Source: Chthonomonadia bacterium (GTDB taxonomy: Bacteria; Armatimonadota; HRBIN16). From it: DNA of 64,000 nt. The position numbers and the translations under genes were made by a program. Positions 18,882 to 29,974 of this stretch are shown here, piece by piece; position 1 is the first letter of the stretch, and each line of letters starts with the position of its first letter. The DNA lies in the NCBI GenBank assembly GCA_013314755.1, contig JABUFA010000002.1, positions 1 to 64,000 on the forward strand, written 5' to 3'. The notes below the pieces were generated by a model. The model searched no databases. It had not been told where the DNA came from and was given only the letters and a program-made list of their open reading frames with translations.

Positions 18882-18894
18882 GAGGTTGAGAACG

Positions 18895-20157
18895 ATGAAG
18901 CAGATTTTGCGACGTTCTGTTGGATCCGTTGTCAATGCCGTGCGCGTACTGTGGAAGCCTGCTATCGGCTTGGGAGTGTTCGCTGCGGTAGTCCTGCTGG
19001 GCTATCGCTGGTTATCCGTCCAGGCAACGGCGGACTCACAGCCTGTATCTGCGGCGCCGGGTTGGAGGTATTTGGGAGAAGGCTCCGTAGAGTCCACGGA
19101 GGTAAACGTCTCGTCGAAAATCCCCGGACGAATCGCCGTAATAACCGTTGACGAGGGCGACACTGTGGTCAAAGGACAAACACTGGCGATCCTCGAAAGC
19201 GAAGAAATCAACGCACGAGTCCAACAGGCTCAAGCAGGATTACAGGCGACGGGTGCACAAATTGAACAAGCAAGGTTAGCCATTCAGCTCGAGGCGTTGC
19301 GCGCGGAGGACCAGGTGCGGCAGGCGAAGGCTGCGCTGGAAGCTGCCCGTGCCAAATGGGAAATGGCGATGAACGGAGCACGTCCAGAGGAGATACGTCA
19401 GGCAGAACAGGCAGTGGAAACGGCAAAAGCACAGTTCACCGTCGCGCAAAAAACATGGAACAGGATGAAAAAACTGGCGGAGGAAGGTGTTATCCCCCAG
19501 CAAAAGGCGGATGAAGCCGAAGCGGCATTTCTGGCAGCACAGGCTCAGCTGGAAGCAGCCGAAGCGAAACTGCAGCTGGTGAAAGACGCCGTTCGTGAGG
19601 AAGAGAAGAAATCCGCCTGGGCAGGATTGAAGGCAGCGGAGGCAAACCTGCAGCTTGCTGAGCACGCGCGAATGCAGGTGGAACTGCGCCGAAAAGATTT
19701 GATGGCACTGCTGGCTAAGCGGTCGGCAAACCGTGCTCAACTGGAAGAAGCTCAGGCGTACCTTAAGCAGACGTTACTGCGTTCCCCGGTAGACGGAGTA
19801 GTCTCACGCAAAATGGCGGAAACCGGGGAAACGATATCCGCTGGTATGCCCATTCTTACAATAGCCCGCGAAGGACGCTGGTGGGTGGAAGTTTTTGTGG
19901 ATGAAAGCGCAGCGGGTGGCATCCGCCGTGGGGATACCGTACAGGTGGAGATACCGGCCCTCGGAAGACGCCTGAGTGCAAAAGTTACCCGCATCCTTCC
20001 CTCCGCCGATTTCGCAACCAAGCGAGCCACGAACGAGCGCGGAAGCTTCGATACACGAAGTCTGCAAGTGCGCGTGGAATGGCAGGAATCGGTGCAGGGG
20101 CTGGTCAGGGGAATGACCGCGCGTGTGTATCACCGGGAAGGAGGGAGTGCGCGGTGA
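18895..20157 (+). CDS. HlyD-family efflux periplasmic adaptor subunit
   Basis: N-terminal TM; 'KIPGRIAVITVDEGDTVVKGQTLAILES', long coiled coil, 'LLRSPVDGVVSRKMAETGETISAGMPILTIA'; start re-called to ATG 18895. Confidence 0.9.
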   Translation: MKQILRRSVGSVVNAVRVLWKPAIGLGVFAAVVLLGYRWLSVQATADSQPVSAAPGWRYLGEGSVESTEVNVSSKIPGRIAVITVDEGDTVVKGQTLAILESEEINARVQQAQAGLQATGAQIEQARLAIQLEALRAEDQVRQAKAALEAARAKWEMAMNGARPEEIRQAEQAVETAKAQFTVAQKTWNRMKKLAEEGVIPQQKADEAEAAFLAAQAQLEAAEAKLQLVKDAVREEEKKSAWAGLKAAEANLQLAEHARMQVELRRKDLMALLAKRSANRAQLEEAQAYLKQTLLRSPVDGVVSRKMAETGETISAGMPILTIAREGRWWVEVFVDESAAGGIRRGDTVQVEIPALGRRLSAKVTRILPSADFATKRATNERGSFDTRSLQVRVEWQESVQGLVRGMTARVYHREGGSAR

Positions 20158-21383
20158 AAGCAATTTACGATTTCTGCTTCACCTGGTCGCGTGAAGCACA
20201 GCGGTTCCTCACCGATTGGCGACTGGTTGCCGTGTTGCTGATTGTGCCGCTGCTGTACACCGTGCTGTTTGGAGAACTGTACAGTCAGCATCGCGTCATG
20301 GAGATACCCTGCGTGGTACAGGATAACGACCACAGTCCGCTCAGCCGGCAGATTATACAATCTATCGACGCTACCGACACCTTCGACGTGCGAGGAAGCG
20401 TTCACGACCTCCAGCAGTTCCGACGTCTGAACTGGCAGGGCAAAGCGTTTGTGTGTATCGTTATCCCTCGGGGACTGCAGCGCGATGTCTCTGCCGGAAA
20501 GCAGGCACGTGTGCTGGCAGTGATAGACGGGAGTAACATGATTATCGCCAACGCGGCTACTCGTAGTGTGAGTGAAGTTTTGCAGACCTACTCGGTCGGA
20601 ATCAGCCTGCGTAAATGTTCCGCACGCGGCATACCGCCTCAGCACACGGGCACGCAAGCCATGCCCATTGAAACCGGTTTGCGTCTGTGGTACAACCCCA
20701 CCTTCAACTACACGAACTTCCTGTTGCTGGGGCTGGTGGGAGCTATTCTCCAGCAGGTTGTCCTGCTGGCTGTGGCGCTATCCTGGGCGAAGGAACACGA
20801 ACAAAACACACTTGTTGAACTGCGAAGTCAGATTACCCATCCAGTGGCAGCAGCGCTGGGGAAAATGGTATTCTATGTAATGGCGTCTTTTGTGATGAGC
20901 ATACTCGTATTCATGTTACCGTTCGGCAAGTTTGGCGTCCCGATGCATGGGAACGCTGGTGTCCTGCTGGCGACGACGGCGTTTTTCATCATCGGGCTGG
21001 TCGGCTTTGGCGTCTTCATCTCCAGCGTTACCCTCTCGCAATTGCTCAGCACCCAGATACTGATGCTTATCGCCGTGCCTTCCTTCCTGCTATCGGGCTT
21101 TACCTGGCCCCTGTTCGCCATGCCCGACGGCATCCGCTGGCTTGCCCAGGTCCTGCCCCTCACACACTATCTCGCGGTCGTGCGCAATACTGTGTCCAAC
21201 GGGGCTGGTTGGGCGCATAATATGGCGGAGATCAAATGGTTGTTCGGCTTTGCCACGCTTGGGACCGCTCTCCAGACAATCAGCGTCTGGTGGAGGCTGA
21301 GCACTACATCAGCTACCAAAACACTTTCGGAGGGAGAATATGCAGGAGTCTCAGGTAACCAGCAAGCGACCGACTGCGCGTGA
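20154..21383 (+). CDS. ABC-2 type transporter permease (YhhJ/DrrB-like)
   Basis: 'REAQRFLTDWRLVAVLLIVPLLYTVLFGELY', C-terminal 'LSGFTWPLFAMPDGIRWLAQVLPLTHYLAVVRN'; GTG start overlaps adaptor stop. Confidence 0.85.
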   Translation: MKAIYDFCFTWSREAQRFLTDWRLVAVLLIVPLLYTVLFGELYSQHRVMEIPCVVQDNDHSPLSRQIIQSIDATDTFDVRGSVHDLQQFRRLNWQGKAFVCIVIPRGLQRDVSAGKQARVLAVIDGSNMIIANAATRSVSEVLQTYSVGISLRKCSARGIPPQHTGTQAMPIETGLRLWYNPTFNYTNFLLLGLVGAILQQVVLLAVALSWAKEHEQNTLVELRSQITHPVAAALGKMVFYVMASFVMSILVFMLPFGKFGVPMHGNAGVLLATTAFFIIGLVGFGVFISSVTLSQLLSTQILMLIAVPSFLLSGFTWPLFAMPDGIRWLAQVLPLTHYLAVVRNTVSNGAGWAHNMAEIKWLFGFATLGTALQTISVWWRLSTTSATKTLSEGEYAGVSGNQQATDCA

Positions 21384-21948
21384 CCGTATCATGCGTGCTG
21401 CAGAAGCCCTGTTCGCGGAACGAGGCTTCGAAGCCACATCCATCGGCGAAATCGCTCTGCGTGCCCATGTAAACCGTGCTCTGCTGTACTATTACTTCGA
21501 GCACAAGGAGGACCTGTACCACCAGCTGCTACAGGAGGGCGTGAGCAAGCTGCGAGAGGTTGTGCTTGCCGCCCTGAATGTGACCTCCTCTGCACGCGAT
21601 GCCATACGCACCTTTCTGCAGGGATACCTGCGGATAGCGCATCACAACCCGGGACTGGTGCGCATTGTGTACCGTGAGATTGTGGGAGCACAACGGGGCG
21701 ACCAGCAGAGCAAAGAACTCGTTCAGCAGTTTATGCGGACCATCGCTCAGATGGAAGAGGTTCTGCAAAGAGGCATCAAAAGCGGCGAGCTGGTACCGCA
21801 TGATACCAGCAAAAGCGTGTACATCCTGCTTGGAATGACCAACATTTTCGTCACGCTGACCTATCTGGAACAGGTGTCGTACCCGCAGGACGATACGATA
21901 GACCACATCCTGAAAGTGTTCTTCGAGGGCTTGGGCGCACGCTCGTAA
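21340..21948 (+). CDS. TetR/AcrR-family transcriptional regulator
   Basis: 'ARDRIMRAAEALFAERGFEATSIGEIALRAHVNRALLYYYFEHKEDLYHQLL'. Confidence 0.92.
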   Translation: MQESQVTSKRPTARDRIMRAAEALFAERGFEATSIGEIALRAHVNRALLYYYFEHKEDLYHQLLQEGVSKLREVVLAALNVTSSARDAIRTFLQGYLRIAHHNPGLVRIVYREIVGAQRGDQQSKELVQQFMRTIAQMEEVLQRGIKSGELVPHDTSKSVYILLGMTNIFVTLTYLEQVSYPQDDTIDHILKVFFEGLGARS

Positions 21949-21970
21949 GTGACGGTCGAGCGGTGCTGGG

Positions 21971-23959
21971 TCAGGTTTCCAGTACCAGCGCCGCAACCGT
22001 ACTTAACAACTCTGCATCGTGTCGCGTGAATTTGCGCGGTTGCAGAGTATAGACTGCCAGCAGACTGCTCGGCTTCTTGCCGCCAATGGGCACTGCCAGA
22101 CAGGACGCCATCCCCTCGCGCTGGACGAACGGGTCGTCCCGAAACCGCACATCTGCGGAAGCCTGGTACACCAGAAGCGGGCGACCCGTCTTGAGCACCC
22201 ATCCCATGCTTGCCATGCCCGTTGCCTCCTCATCGTCCAGCAGGGTCGCCATCCGTGAGCCGCTAACCGCCATGGGCTTGATTCGGTTCCCCTCCACCGT
22301 ATAGTATATTGCTCTGTCCGCCCGCAACACCTCAGCGGCAATGTTGGCAATCAGCTGAGGAACTTCACCCTGCTTTACCGTGCTGCCAATGGCTTTGGCT
22401 ACCCGCAGGAAGTACTGGCGCAGGTCCTCCGACTTCTGCTTTTCCTCCTCGTAGCGCATGGCGTTATCAATCGCAACCGCAGCCTGATTGGCGATGGTGT
22501 ATAGCAGTTCCATCTCGGCAATGGTAAACAGCCGGCGACGACTGCTCATTGCCAGCATCACGCCCATCGGCTCCATTCCGACCTGCAAAGGCACACACGC
22601 CAGGGAGACTACCCCCTCCCTGTCTAAAGGAACAGCCGCATTGCGCGGGTCAGCAGAAACATCCAATACATACACCGGGCTTTGGAACTCCAGCACCCAG
22701 CCGGGTATCCCCTGCCCTTTTGTGGGGCGCAGGCGGTCAAAATACACGGGGTCTACTCCTCGACTAACATAGGTACGCAGAACGCCCTCGTTGCTATCGT
22801 AAAGCATCAGCGCGAACTTATCCACCTGTAACAACCTCAGCACACTGTCCGCCACCAGGTCCAGCACGCTGTGCAACTCCAGTGACGAGTTCACCAGCTG
22901 CGACAGCTCGTAAATGGAGGTCGCTTCTTCTGCCCGCCGATGAGCATCCTCATACAGCAGGGCGTTTTCAATGGCGATACCTGCCTGTGAGGCAACACCG
23001 TTCAGCAACTTCAGGTCCGCTTCTGTGTAGGCATTGCGACTCGTGCTGGTAACCAGCAGCAGTCCCAGCGTCTTCGTGCGGGACTTGACGGGTGCATACA
23101 GTGCGGAATGTATCTTCAGGCGCGGCACAAACTGCTCCACGCCGGGGTCCAGGTCAGCAGCGTTCACCAGTCGAGGCTCGCCCGTGCGCAGCACCTCCGC
23201 CTGCAAGCCTTCGTCCGCCGCCAGCATGATTTCGCGCTCCTCGCCCTCCAGTCCGCGCTCGGCGGCGATAAACAGATGAGTGCGTTCGTCGGTGAGCAAA
23301 AACAGCACCGCAAAGGCGTGAGGTAGATGCGCGGCTACCTCCTCCAGAACCGTGTCCAGCACCTGGTTCAGGTTCAAACTGCTGCCGATGCTTTGCGCCG
23401 CGTGGTACATCACCTCCAGCTCGCGCCGCAGGCGTTCATTGCGCTGTTCCAGCTGTCGGCGTCGCCACAGGCTGGCAAGGTGCGATGCCAGTATCTGCAG
23501 ACTGCGAATATCCGAGGAATCAAACCGCGAACCATCACGCTTGTTCATCGCCGCCAGCGCGCCAAGTATCTGCTGGTCGCACTGTATCGGCACGACCGCC
23601 GCACCACGCAGGCGCGTCCCGCCGAGCAGGCTCTCCATCACCGGATCAGAGTGTACCGGGTAGAACGGGATGGCGTTCTCACCGCGACGAACAGCACTCT
23701 CCATCAGCGAGTTCTCAACACGAAATACCGTTCCCCGCAGGTCCTGTACTCCCTCTCCTGCGACAGCCACCAGGCGCAGCTTCGTTTCGCCCTCGGTGAG
23801 AAAAGCCACTGCGCTTGCGCTGGCGTCGGTCAGAACACAAGCCTCCTCGGCGATACGGTGCAACGCCTCATCCAGCGGTAAAGGATCTATCGAGACCTGC
23901 GCTGCCCGGTGCAATCCCGCAATCTGCTGTTCAATTGAAACGATGCTTTCTGCATCCAT
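21971..23959 (-). CDS. Multi-GAF-domain protein without recognisable output domain
   Basis: Repeated GAF-like units ('VAAHLPHAFAVLFLLTDERTHLFIAAERGLEGEERE', 'SPVYVLDVSADPRNAAVPLDREGVVSLACVPL', 'GRPLLVYQASADVRFRDDPFVQREGMASCLAVPI'); no kinase/GGDEF/HTH seen. Confidence 0.8.
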   Translation of the reverse strand: MDAESIVSIEQQIAGLHRAAQVSIDPLPLDEALHRIAEEACVLTDASASAVAFLTEGETKLRLVAVAGEGVQDLRGTVFRVENSLMESAVRRGENAIPFYPVHSDPVMESLLGGTRLRGAAVVPIQCDQQILGALAAMNKRDGSRFDSSDIRSLQILASHLASLWRRRQLEQRNERLRRELEVMYHAAQSIGSSLNLNQVLDTVLEEVAAHLPHAFAVLFLLTDERTHLFIAAERGLEGEEREIMLAADEGLQAEVLRTGEPRLVNAADLDPGVEQFVPRLKIHSALYAPVKSRTKTLGLLLVTSTSRNAYTEADLKLLNGVASQAGIAIENALLYEDAHRRAEEATSIYELSQLVNSSLELHSVLDLVADSVLRLLQVDKFALMLYDSNEGVLRTYVSRGVDPVYFDRLRPTKGQGIPGWVLEFQSPVYVLDVSADPRNAAVPLDREGVVSLACVPLQVGMEPMGVMLAMSSRRRLFTIAEMELLYTIANQAAVAIDNAMRYEEEKQKSEDLRQYFLRVAKAIGSTVKQGEVPQLIANIAAEVLRADRAIYYTVEGNRIKPMAVSGSRMATLLDDEEATGMASMGWVLKTGRPLLVYQASADVRFRDDPFVQREGMASCLAVPIGGKKPSSLLAVYTLQPRKFTRHDAELLSTVAALVLET

Positions 23960-24112
23960 CAGATGCCCCTTTGTCGTCGGGCAAACCTTCCAGACTCATC
24001 ATTATTGTTACTGCATCTGCTCACCTTTGTCAAGCAAAGGCGGACATGTAAAGACTTCGACACACCTCTCCTCTCTCCTGCATCAGGCAGGAAAGGTCGT
24101 TTTGTGTGGTAA

Positions 24113-24139
24113 AATATTAGTTACTCAAAGCGTAATATT
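24113..24139. promoter_or_regulatory. Inverted repeat AATATTA-N13-TAATATT upstream of acs
   Basis: Perfect 7-bp arms overlapping the -10-like TAAAAT; 24 bp before ATG 24163. Confidence 0.3.
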
Positions 24140-24162
24140 CCGAGCGCAAAGGAGGTTTCATC

Positions 24163-26142
24163 ATGAGCGACGGCGTTGCCGAAATCACTCGTGCACAGGC
24201 GGCTATTGAAGCCCTGTTGCAGGAGAATCGTTCTTTCCCGCCTCCCGAATCGTTTCGCGCACAGGCGAACGTGAACGACCCGCAGATATACGAAATCGCA
24301 GCGCAAGACCCGGAGGCGTTCTGGGCACGCTTCGCGTCCGAACTGGAATGGTTCGAGCCATGGCACAAGGTGCTCGAGTGGGATCCGCCCCACGCTCAAT
24401 GGTTCATCGGCGGAAAACTGAACGCTTCGGTGAACTGCGTGGACAGACACCTGCGCTCAGCCCGACGCAACAAAGCAGCAATCATCTGGGAAGGGGAACC
24501 CGGCGAAGAGCGCGTTTTGACCTACTGGGACCTGTACCGCGAGGTGACCAAGTTCGCCAACGTGCTGAAGAAACTCGGCGTGCATCGCGGCGACCGCGTG
24601 GTCATCTACATGCCGATGGTGCCCGAAGCCGCTATCGCAATGCTCGCCTGCGCCCGTATCGGCGCACCCCACTCGGTGGTGTTCGGCGGCTTCTCCGCTG
24701 AAGCCCTGCGCGAGCGTATCAACGACTGCGGCGCCAAGGTGGTCGTAACCGCCGACGGAGGCTACCGGCGCGGCAACATCGTGCAGCTGAAACGCGCTAC
24801 CGATGAGGCGGTCGAACACTGCCCAACCGTCCAGCATGTGATTGTGCTGAACCGCGCGATGGACGCCACGCACGTACCCATGCTGGAGGGACGCGACCAC
24901 TGGTGGCACCGCCTGATGGAGCACGCACCGATGCACTGCGAGCCCGAGGCGATGGACGCCGAAGACCTGCTCTTCATCCTGTATACCTCCGGCTCGACCG
25001 GCAAACCCAAAGGTATCGCCCACACCACCGGCGGCTACCTCACCGGCGTATACGCCACCACCAAATGGGTGTTTGACCTGAAAGACGACGACGTCTTCTG
25101 GTGCACGGCGGATGTCGGCTGGGTGACCGGTCACTCCTACGTGGTGTACGGTCCGCTGTCCAACGGCGCGACCGTGCTGATGTACGAAGGCGCACCCGAC
25201 TATCCCGACCGCGACCGCTTCTGGGAGCTGGTGGAAAAGTATCGCGTGACCGTCTTTTACACCGCGCCGACCGCCATCCGCGCTTTCATGAAGTGGGGAC
25301 CGCAGTATCCCCAGCGGCATGACCTCTCCAGCCTGCGCCTGCTGGGAAGCGTCGGCGAGCCGATTAACCCCGAAGCGTGGATGTGGTATCACCTCTACAT
25401 CGGCGGACAGCGGTGTCCCATCGTGGATACCTGGTGGCAAACCGAAACGGGGCACATCTTGATTACCCCCCTGCCCGGCATTACCACCACCAAGCCCGGC
25501 TCCGCCACCCGCCCCTTCCCGGGCATTGAAGCCGACGTGCTGGACGAGCAGGGCAACTCGGTGCCGCTGGGCGGAGGAGGCTATCTGGTCATCAAGAAGC
25601 CGTGGCCCGGGATGCTCCGCACCATCTACGGCGACCCCGAGCGGTTCGTCAAGCAGTACTGGAGTCGCTTCCCGGGCATCTACTTCACCGGCGACGGCTG
25701 TAAACGGGATGAAGACGGTTACTACTGGCTGTTGGGGCGCGTGGACGACGTGATGAACGTAGCGGGTCACCGCATCAGCACCATGGAGGTCGAATCGGCT
25801 CTCGTTGACCACCCGGCGGTTGCCGAGGCGGCGGTCATCGGCAAGTCGCACGAAATCAAGGGGCAGGCAATCGCCGCCTTCGTCACGCTGAAAGAGGGCT
25901 ACCGCGCCGGCAGCGAGATGGTGGACGAGCTGAAAGAGCACGTGGTGCAGAAGATTGGTCCCATCGCCCGCCCGGACGATATCCTGTTCACGTCGGAACT
26001 GCCCAAGACGCGCTCCGGCAAAATCATGCGGCGACTTCTGCGCGACATCGCCGAAGGGCGTGCGCTCGGCGACACCACCACCCTCGCCGACCCGTCCGTT
26101 GTCGCCATGCTGAAGCAGAAGTACGAAGAGAGCGAGACGTAA
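24163..26142 (+). CDS. acs: Acetyl-CoA synthetase
   Basis: '[22 protein letters not shown]', '[15 protein letters not shown]', '[17 protein letters not shown]', '[17 protein letters not shown]'. Confidence 0.95.
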   Translation: MSDGVAEITRAQAAIEALLQENRSFPPPESFRAQANVNDPQIYEIAAQDPEAFWARFASELEWFEPWHKVLEWDPPHAQWFIGGKLNASVNCVDRHLRSARRNKAAIIWEGEPGEERVLTYWDLYREVTKFANVLKKLGVHRGDRVVIYMPMVPEAAIAMLACARIGAPHSVVFGGFSAEALRERINDCGAKVVVTADGGYRRGNIVQLKRATDEAVEHCPTVQHVIVLNRAMDATHVPMLEGRDHWWHRLMEHAPMHCEPEAMDAEDLLFILYTSGSTGKPKGIAHTTGGYLTGVYATTKWVFDLKDDDVFWCTADVGWVTGHSYVVYGPLSNGATVLMYEGAPDYPDRDRFWELVEKYRVTVFYTAPTAIRAFMKWGPQYPQRHDLSSLRLLGSVGEPINPEAWMWYHLYIGGQRCPIVDTWWQTETGHILITPLPGITTTKPGSATRPFPGIEADVLDEQGNSVPLGGGGYLVIKKPWPGMLRTIYGDPERFVKQYWSRFPGIYFTGDGCKRDEDGYYWLLGRVDDVMNVAGHRISTMEVESALVDHPAVAEAAVIGKSHEIKGQAIAAFVTLKEGYRAGSEMVDELKEHVVQKIGPIARPDDILFTSELPKTRSGKIMRRLLRDIAEGRALGDTTTLADPSVVAMLKQKYEESET

Positions 26143-26154
26143 GGCGAGATTCGG

Positions 26155-26500
26155 TCAACCGAACCCCCAGCCCCTTCCCTGCCCGGGAAGGGGCGTTTCA
26201 CCTCTCCCCGCGTCGGGGAGAGGTCGGGAGAGGGGTTGTCAGCCCCCCTGTTGTCCCCCCGCAAGCAGGGGGACAGTTTCAGCCCCCTGTCGTCTCCCCG
26301 CAAGCAGGGGGACAAACTCCCAACCTGTGAGGCGGCTGTCGAGAGCCCCTCCTCGCCTGCGGGGATGTTAGGAGGGGCTGTCCTGCTTCTCAGCGGGCAA
26401 CCACAGAGGATTGCTCCTACACATGACTCACCAGGAGGTTCGCCCTCCAAATCGGCAGGCGTCCCTGAAGGGCGAGGCTCCCGCCGAGCCGTCTTGTCCT
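26155..26500. repeat. Dispersed composite palindromic intergenic repeat, copy 2
   Basis: Same modules as copy 1 plus tandem 'CCCCCTGT(TGT/CGT)C(C/T)CCCCGCAAGCAGGGGGACA'. Confidence 0.75.
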
Positions 26501-26664
26501 CTCCTTGTGGGCTTAGACCACGACATTTTTGAGGTGGTGGCTCATCGGTCGGGTATTACCTCACCAAAACTCTTAAGGGGGCACCCAACCGATGAGCCCA
26601 AACCGTGGTTTTCCTCAGCAAATCCCCCTCTGACTTCCTCTCCTGACTGCCGATAATAGGGAAT

Positions 26665-27537
26665 GTGAACGACAGGGATGCTCTTGGCATAAAACTATCA
26701 CGTTCAGTCGGATTGCCACCGTTGCCTCATGTGACCGTGCAGGTCATCCGGCTGGTGGACAATCCCAAGGCGTCCACGCGCGACTTCGAGCGGGTGATTG
26801 TCCAGGATGCAGCGCTCGCCTCGAAGGTGTTGCGCATGGCGAACTCTGCCTACTATGGCGGCAACGGCAGGATTACCACTATCAGCCGCGCGATTGCGAT
26901 GCTGGGCATAAATACCATTCGCACCATCGTGATGTCTCTCTCCTTCCATGCGATGGTGCACGCCCGCCAGCGCAGGTCGCGCTTCAATCGGCAGGAGTAC
27001 TGGAGGCACTCGCTGGCAACAGCGATTGCTGGACGTGTGCTTGCGCGGCTGAAACGCTCCAAGTGGGATGAGGAGATTTTCCTGGCCGGGTTACTGCATG
27101 ATATCGGCAAGCTGATAGCCGACCAGTTCCTGCCGGAAGAGATGGATGTGTTTATCGCACGCAGTGCGGAGATGACGTTAGGCACGGTAGAAGACCTGCT
27201 GAACCTGGAGACGAAGACGCTTGGAACCACGCATGTGGAGCTGGGAGAGTATGCCGCGCAGAAGTGGAACCTGCCTGAAGCCATCCGTGTGGGCATTGCC
27301 TATCACCATCATCCCGACAGAGTTAAGGGGGAACACTACGAGGTAGCCGCCCTGGTGCACGCCGCGAACTGTCTGGTCAATCAGGCAGAGATTGGCGTGC
27401 TGGTTCCGGGCATCCAGCATGAAATAGAGCCGGGCGTGAAGGAGTTTCTCGCCATTCCCGAAGAACAATATGAACCGATACGCCTCGTGGTAGCAAAGGA
27501 GGTTATCGAGGCGCAATCCACCTTCGGGATTACGTAA
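26665..27537 (+). CDS. HDOD domain-containing protein
   Basis: 'LPPLPHVTVQVIRLVDNPKASTRDFERVIVQDAALASKVLRMANSAYYGGNGRITTISRAIAMLGINTIRTIVMS', 'GLLHDIGKLIAD'. Confidence 0.9.
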   Translation: MNDRDALGIKLSRSVGLPPLPHVTVQVIRLVDNPKASTRDFERVIVQDAALASKVLRMANSAYYGGNGRITTISRAIAMLGINTIRTIVMSLSFHAMVHARQRRSRFNRQEYWRHSLATAIAGRVLARLKRSKWDEEIFLAGLLHDIGKLIADQFLPEEMDVFIARSAEMTLGTVEDLLNLETKTLGTTHVELGEYAAQKWNLPEAIRVGIAYHHHPDRVKGEHYEVAALVHAANCLVNQAEIGVLVPGIQHEIEPGVKEFLAIPEEQYEPIRLVVAKEVIEAQSTFGIT

Positions 27538-27542
27538 CGGCT

Positions 27543-27818
27543 ATGCGCAAAAGGATGCTCGCTATCGTCTCGGGGCGGGTCCAGAACGTCGGCTACCGCG
27601 CCTTTGTACTCCGATATGCTCGTGCGCTGGGGTTGTCTGGCACGGTAAGGAACCTGCCATCCGGTCAGGTGGAGGTGGTGGCAGAGGGCGACGAAAAGTC
27701 GCTTGAGCAACTGCTCGCCCTCCTGAAGCAGGGTCCGCCTGCTGCACGGGTAGACCACGTATCCGTTCGGTGGGAGGATGCCAGCGGCACGGAAAGCGGT
27801 TTTCACATCGCGTGGTAG
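27543..27818 (+). CDS. acyP: Acylphosphatase
   Basis: 'AIVSGRVQNVGYRAFVLRYARALGLSGTVRNLPSGQVEVVAEGDEKSLEQLL'. Confidence 0.92.
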   Translation: MRKRMLAIVSGRVQNVGYRAFVLRYARALGLSGTVRNLPSGQVEVVAEGDEKSLEQLLALLKQGPPAARVDHVSVRWEDASGTESGFHIAW

Positions 27819-27834
27819 CCTCCCACTGACTGCT

Positions 27835-28566
27835 CTACCTGCCCCATTCCGAAGCCAGCTGCGAGAGCGTCACGAAGCGACAGCCACGCTCCCGCAAAAG
27901 CTGAACGCAGTTTCGCCAGTTCGCTACCCCGTTCGCCCAGTCCCGTGCAGGGAGATGGATAACCGCTTCCTCCTGAAGATAGCGTTCCAGAGCGGACTGC
28001 AAAACCTGCCACTCTGTATCCAGATAAACCGCCTGTCCATCGTGCGCCACCAGCGGTACCAGCAGCAGTCGCGCGTTGCCCTGCGTTTTCAGGTCGCCAT
28101 ATGCCGGGTGGTACGGTTGTGTAGGGATACCATTCCAGTCCGCTTTTCCTTCCATCACCAGACCGGGCACTGCTGAGGCGTCCACCACGATGCCGATGTC
28201 CTCCAGATAAGGCAGGTCGGAAGCTTGCAGAGCGTGCTCCGCCGCGCGGAAGGCGGTGGGTTTGACATGACACTGTTTGAGAAGGTCCTTGCCCTCCTGG
28301 ATTAGCGCACCGCGCTCGCGCTCGTTGGTGATGAAGCTGCCGTTGCTCTGGAAGTGAACACGCAGACCGATTTCATGCCATGAAGGAATACGGTGCAGAT
28401 ACTCAGCGTGGTACAGCATCACATTGCTCATAGGGTCACTTGCGGAAACGGTGATCAGCCAGGTCATTGGCACGTGGAACTCTTCGGCGACGCGAACCAG
28501 CTCAGGGGTGTAGCACTTGCCTTCGGTTGCCGCCGCGCAGTCCACGCTGACCACAACGGTCGCCAT
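27835..28566 (-). CDS. Polysaccharide deacetylase-like (NodB-fold) protein
   Basis: 'VVVSVDCAA', 'VPMTWLITVSASDP', 'HEIGLRVHF', 'PTAFRAAEHAL'. Confidence 0.55.
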   Translation of the reverse strand: MATVVVSVDCAAATEGKCYTPELVRVAEEFHVPMTWLITVSASDPMSNVMLYHAEYLHRIPSWHEIGLRVHFQSNGSFITNERERGALIQEGKDLLKQCHVKPTAFRAAEHALQASDLPYLEDIGIVVDASAVPGLVMEGKADWNGIPTQPYHPAYGDLKTQGNARLLLVPLVAHDGQAVYLDTEWQVLQSALERYLQEEAVIHLPARDWANGVANWRNCVQLLRERGCRFVTLSQLASEWGR

Positions 28567-28672
28567 GGGAATCGCCCCCCTTCATTTGTAAAGTTAGGTT
28601 TCATTTCTGCTGAAGGCGCAAAGTCTCCTGCTTCGAGCGCACAGTTTTTTCGCCACGCCCAGAAGATAGAAA

Positions 28673-28701
28673 ATGCCTCTCCCCATGGAGGGGAGAGGCA
28701 T
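28673..28701 (-). terminator. Rho-independent terminator of the Gfo/Idh/MocA gene
   Basis: Perfect 12-bp stem ATGCCTCTCCCC/GGGGAGAGGCAT, 5-nt loop, followed on the minus strand by TTTTC. Confidence 0.8.
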
Positions 28702-28722
28702 CTCTTTCACCTTCTTTCTCCC

Positions 28723-29889
28723 CTACAGCTCAGAGATGCTCACCCAGCGCTTCTGCTGGCTGGAGATATCCACCGCCTCCAGCACCGCCTGGTTGCGCAC
28801 ACCATCTTCGAAGTTCGGCTTGAACACCTCCCCTTTGTCGAAAGCCTTCAGCATGGAATAGACCAGGTTAATGAAGGTGTGCTCATAGCCGATGATGTGC
28901 CCCACGGGCCACCATGCACTCATGAACGGATGCATGCTGTCGCTGGCTTGCACCACCCGGAAGCCCCGTACATGCGGCGGGTCGTCCTGGAAGTACACCT
29001 CCAGTTCGTTCATGCGCTCCATGTTGAACACGAGGCTTCCCTTGCTTCCGTTAATCTCAAAGCGGTTGTAGTTTTTGCGCCCCAGCGCGAAGCGAGTGGC
29101 TTCGATACTGCCGATGGCGCCGTTTTCAAACCGCACCAGGAACAGCGCGGCGTCATCCACGGTTACCTCGCCCATCTCCGAGCTGGCAACGCCTCCCAGA
29201 CGGTCATCAGACGCGGCGAGCTTCGGGCGCTGTTTGATGAAGGTCTCCATCATCCCCGATACCTCGGCGATTTCGCCCACCAGGAAGCGCGCCATGTCAA
29301 TAAGGTGCGCGTTGAGGTCGCCATGTGCTCCCGAACCTGCCACATCCTTCTGCAGCCGCCACACCAGCGGGAAGTTGGGGTCGACTATCCAGTCCTGCAG
29401 GTAGGTTCCGCGGAAGTGGTAAATCTTGCCGATGCGCCCCTCGTCAATGAGCTGCTTGGCAAGTTGCACAGCGGGAGCGAACCGATAGTTGTGGCACAGC
29501 GCGTTGGGCACGTTGTTCTTCTGCACCGCCTCGTACATCTGCCGCGCTTCCGCCAGTGTGTTCGCCAGCGGCTTCTCGCAAAGCACCATCTTGCCTGCGT
29601 TTGCGGCGGCAATGGCGATGGGCGCGTGCATATTGCCCGGAACGGACACATCCACGAGGTCAATGTCCTTGCGCTCTACCACACGCTCCCACGAGGTATC
29701 GTACTCTTCCCAGCCATACTTCTGCGCGGCTTTGCGCACGTTCTCCTCGTTGCGCCCGCAGATGACCTTCAGCACCGGCTCGACTTCCAGGTCATCAAAG
29801 AAACGGGCGACCTGCCGGTAGGCGTTGCTGTGCGCTTTGCCCATGAACTGGTAGCCAATCAATGCCACATTGATTTTGCGTTTGCTCAT
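28723..29889 (-). CDS. Gfo/Idh/MocA-family oxidoreductase
   Basis: '[22 protein letters not shown]', '[40 protein letters not shown]'. Confidence 0.92.
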   Translation of the reverse strand: MSKRKINVALIGYQFMGKAHSNAYRQVARFFDDLEVEPVLKVICGRNEENVRKAAQKYGWEEYDTSWERVVERKDIDLVDVSVPGNMHAPIAIAAANAGKMVLCEKPLANTLAEARQMYEAVQKNNVPNALCHNYRFAPAVQLAKQLIDEGRIGKIYHFRGTYLQDWIVDPNFPLVWRLQKDVAGSGAHGDLNAHLIDMARFLVGEIAEVSGMMETFIKQRPKLAASDDRLGGVASSEMGEVTVDDAALFLVRFENGAIGSIEATRFALGRKNYNRFEINGSKGSLVFNMERMNELEVYFQDDPPHVRGFRVVQASDSMHPFMSAWWPVGHIIGYEHTFINLVYSMLKAFDKGEVFKPNFEDGVRNQAVLEAVDISSQQKRWVSISEL

Positions 29890-29974
29890 GCTTCTCCCTC
29901 CTCCTCACGGGTGTTGAGATTTTTCTGTCTGTGTGCCAGCCTTGCCGTCGTGCCGACGCTCCGTCCTGTCAGGC

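Noticed and set aside
26155-26500. Possible CRISPR array (repeated GC-rich hairpins)
   Set aside because: Repeats are unequal, few, not regularly spaced, and occur as modules elsewhere; no cas genes in the window.
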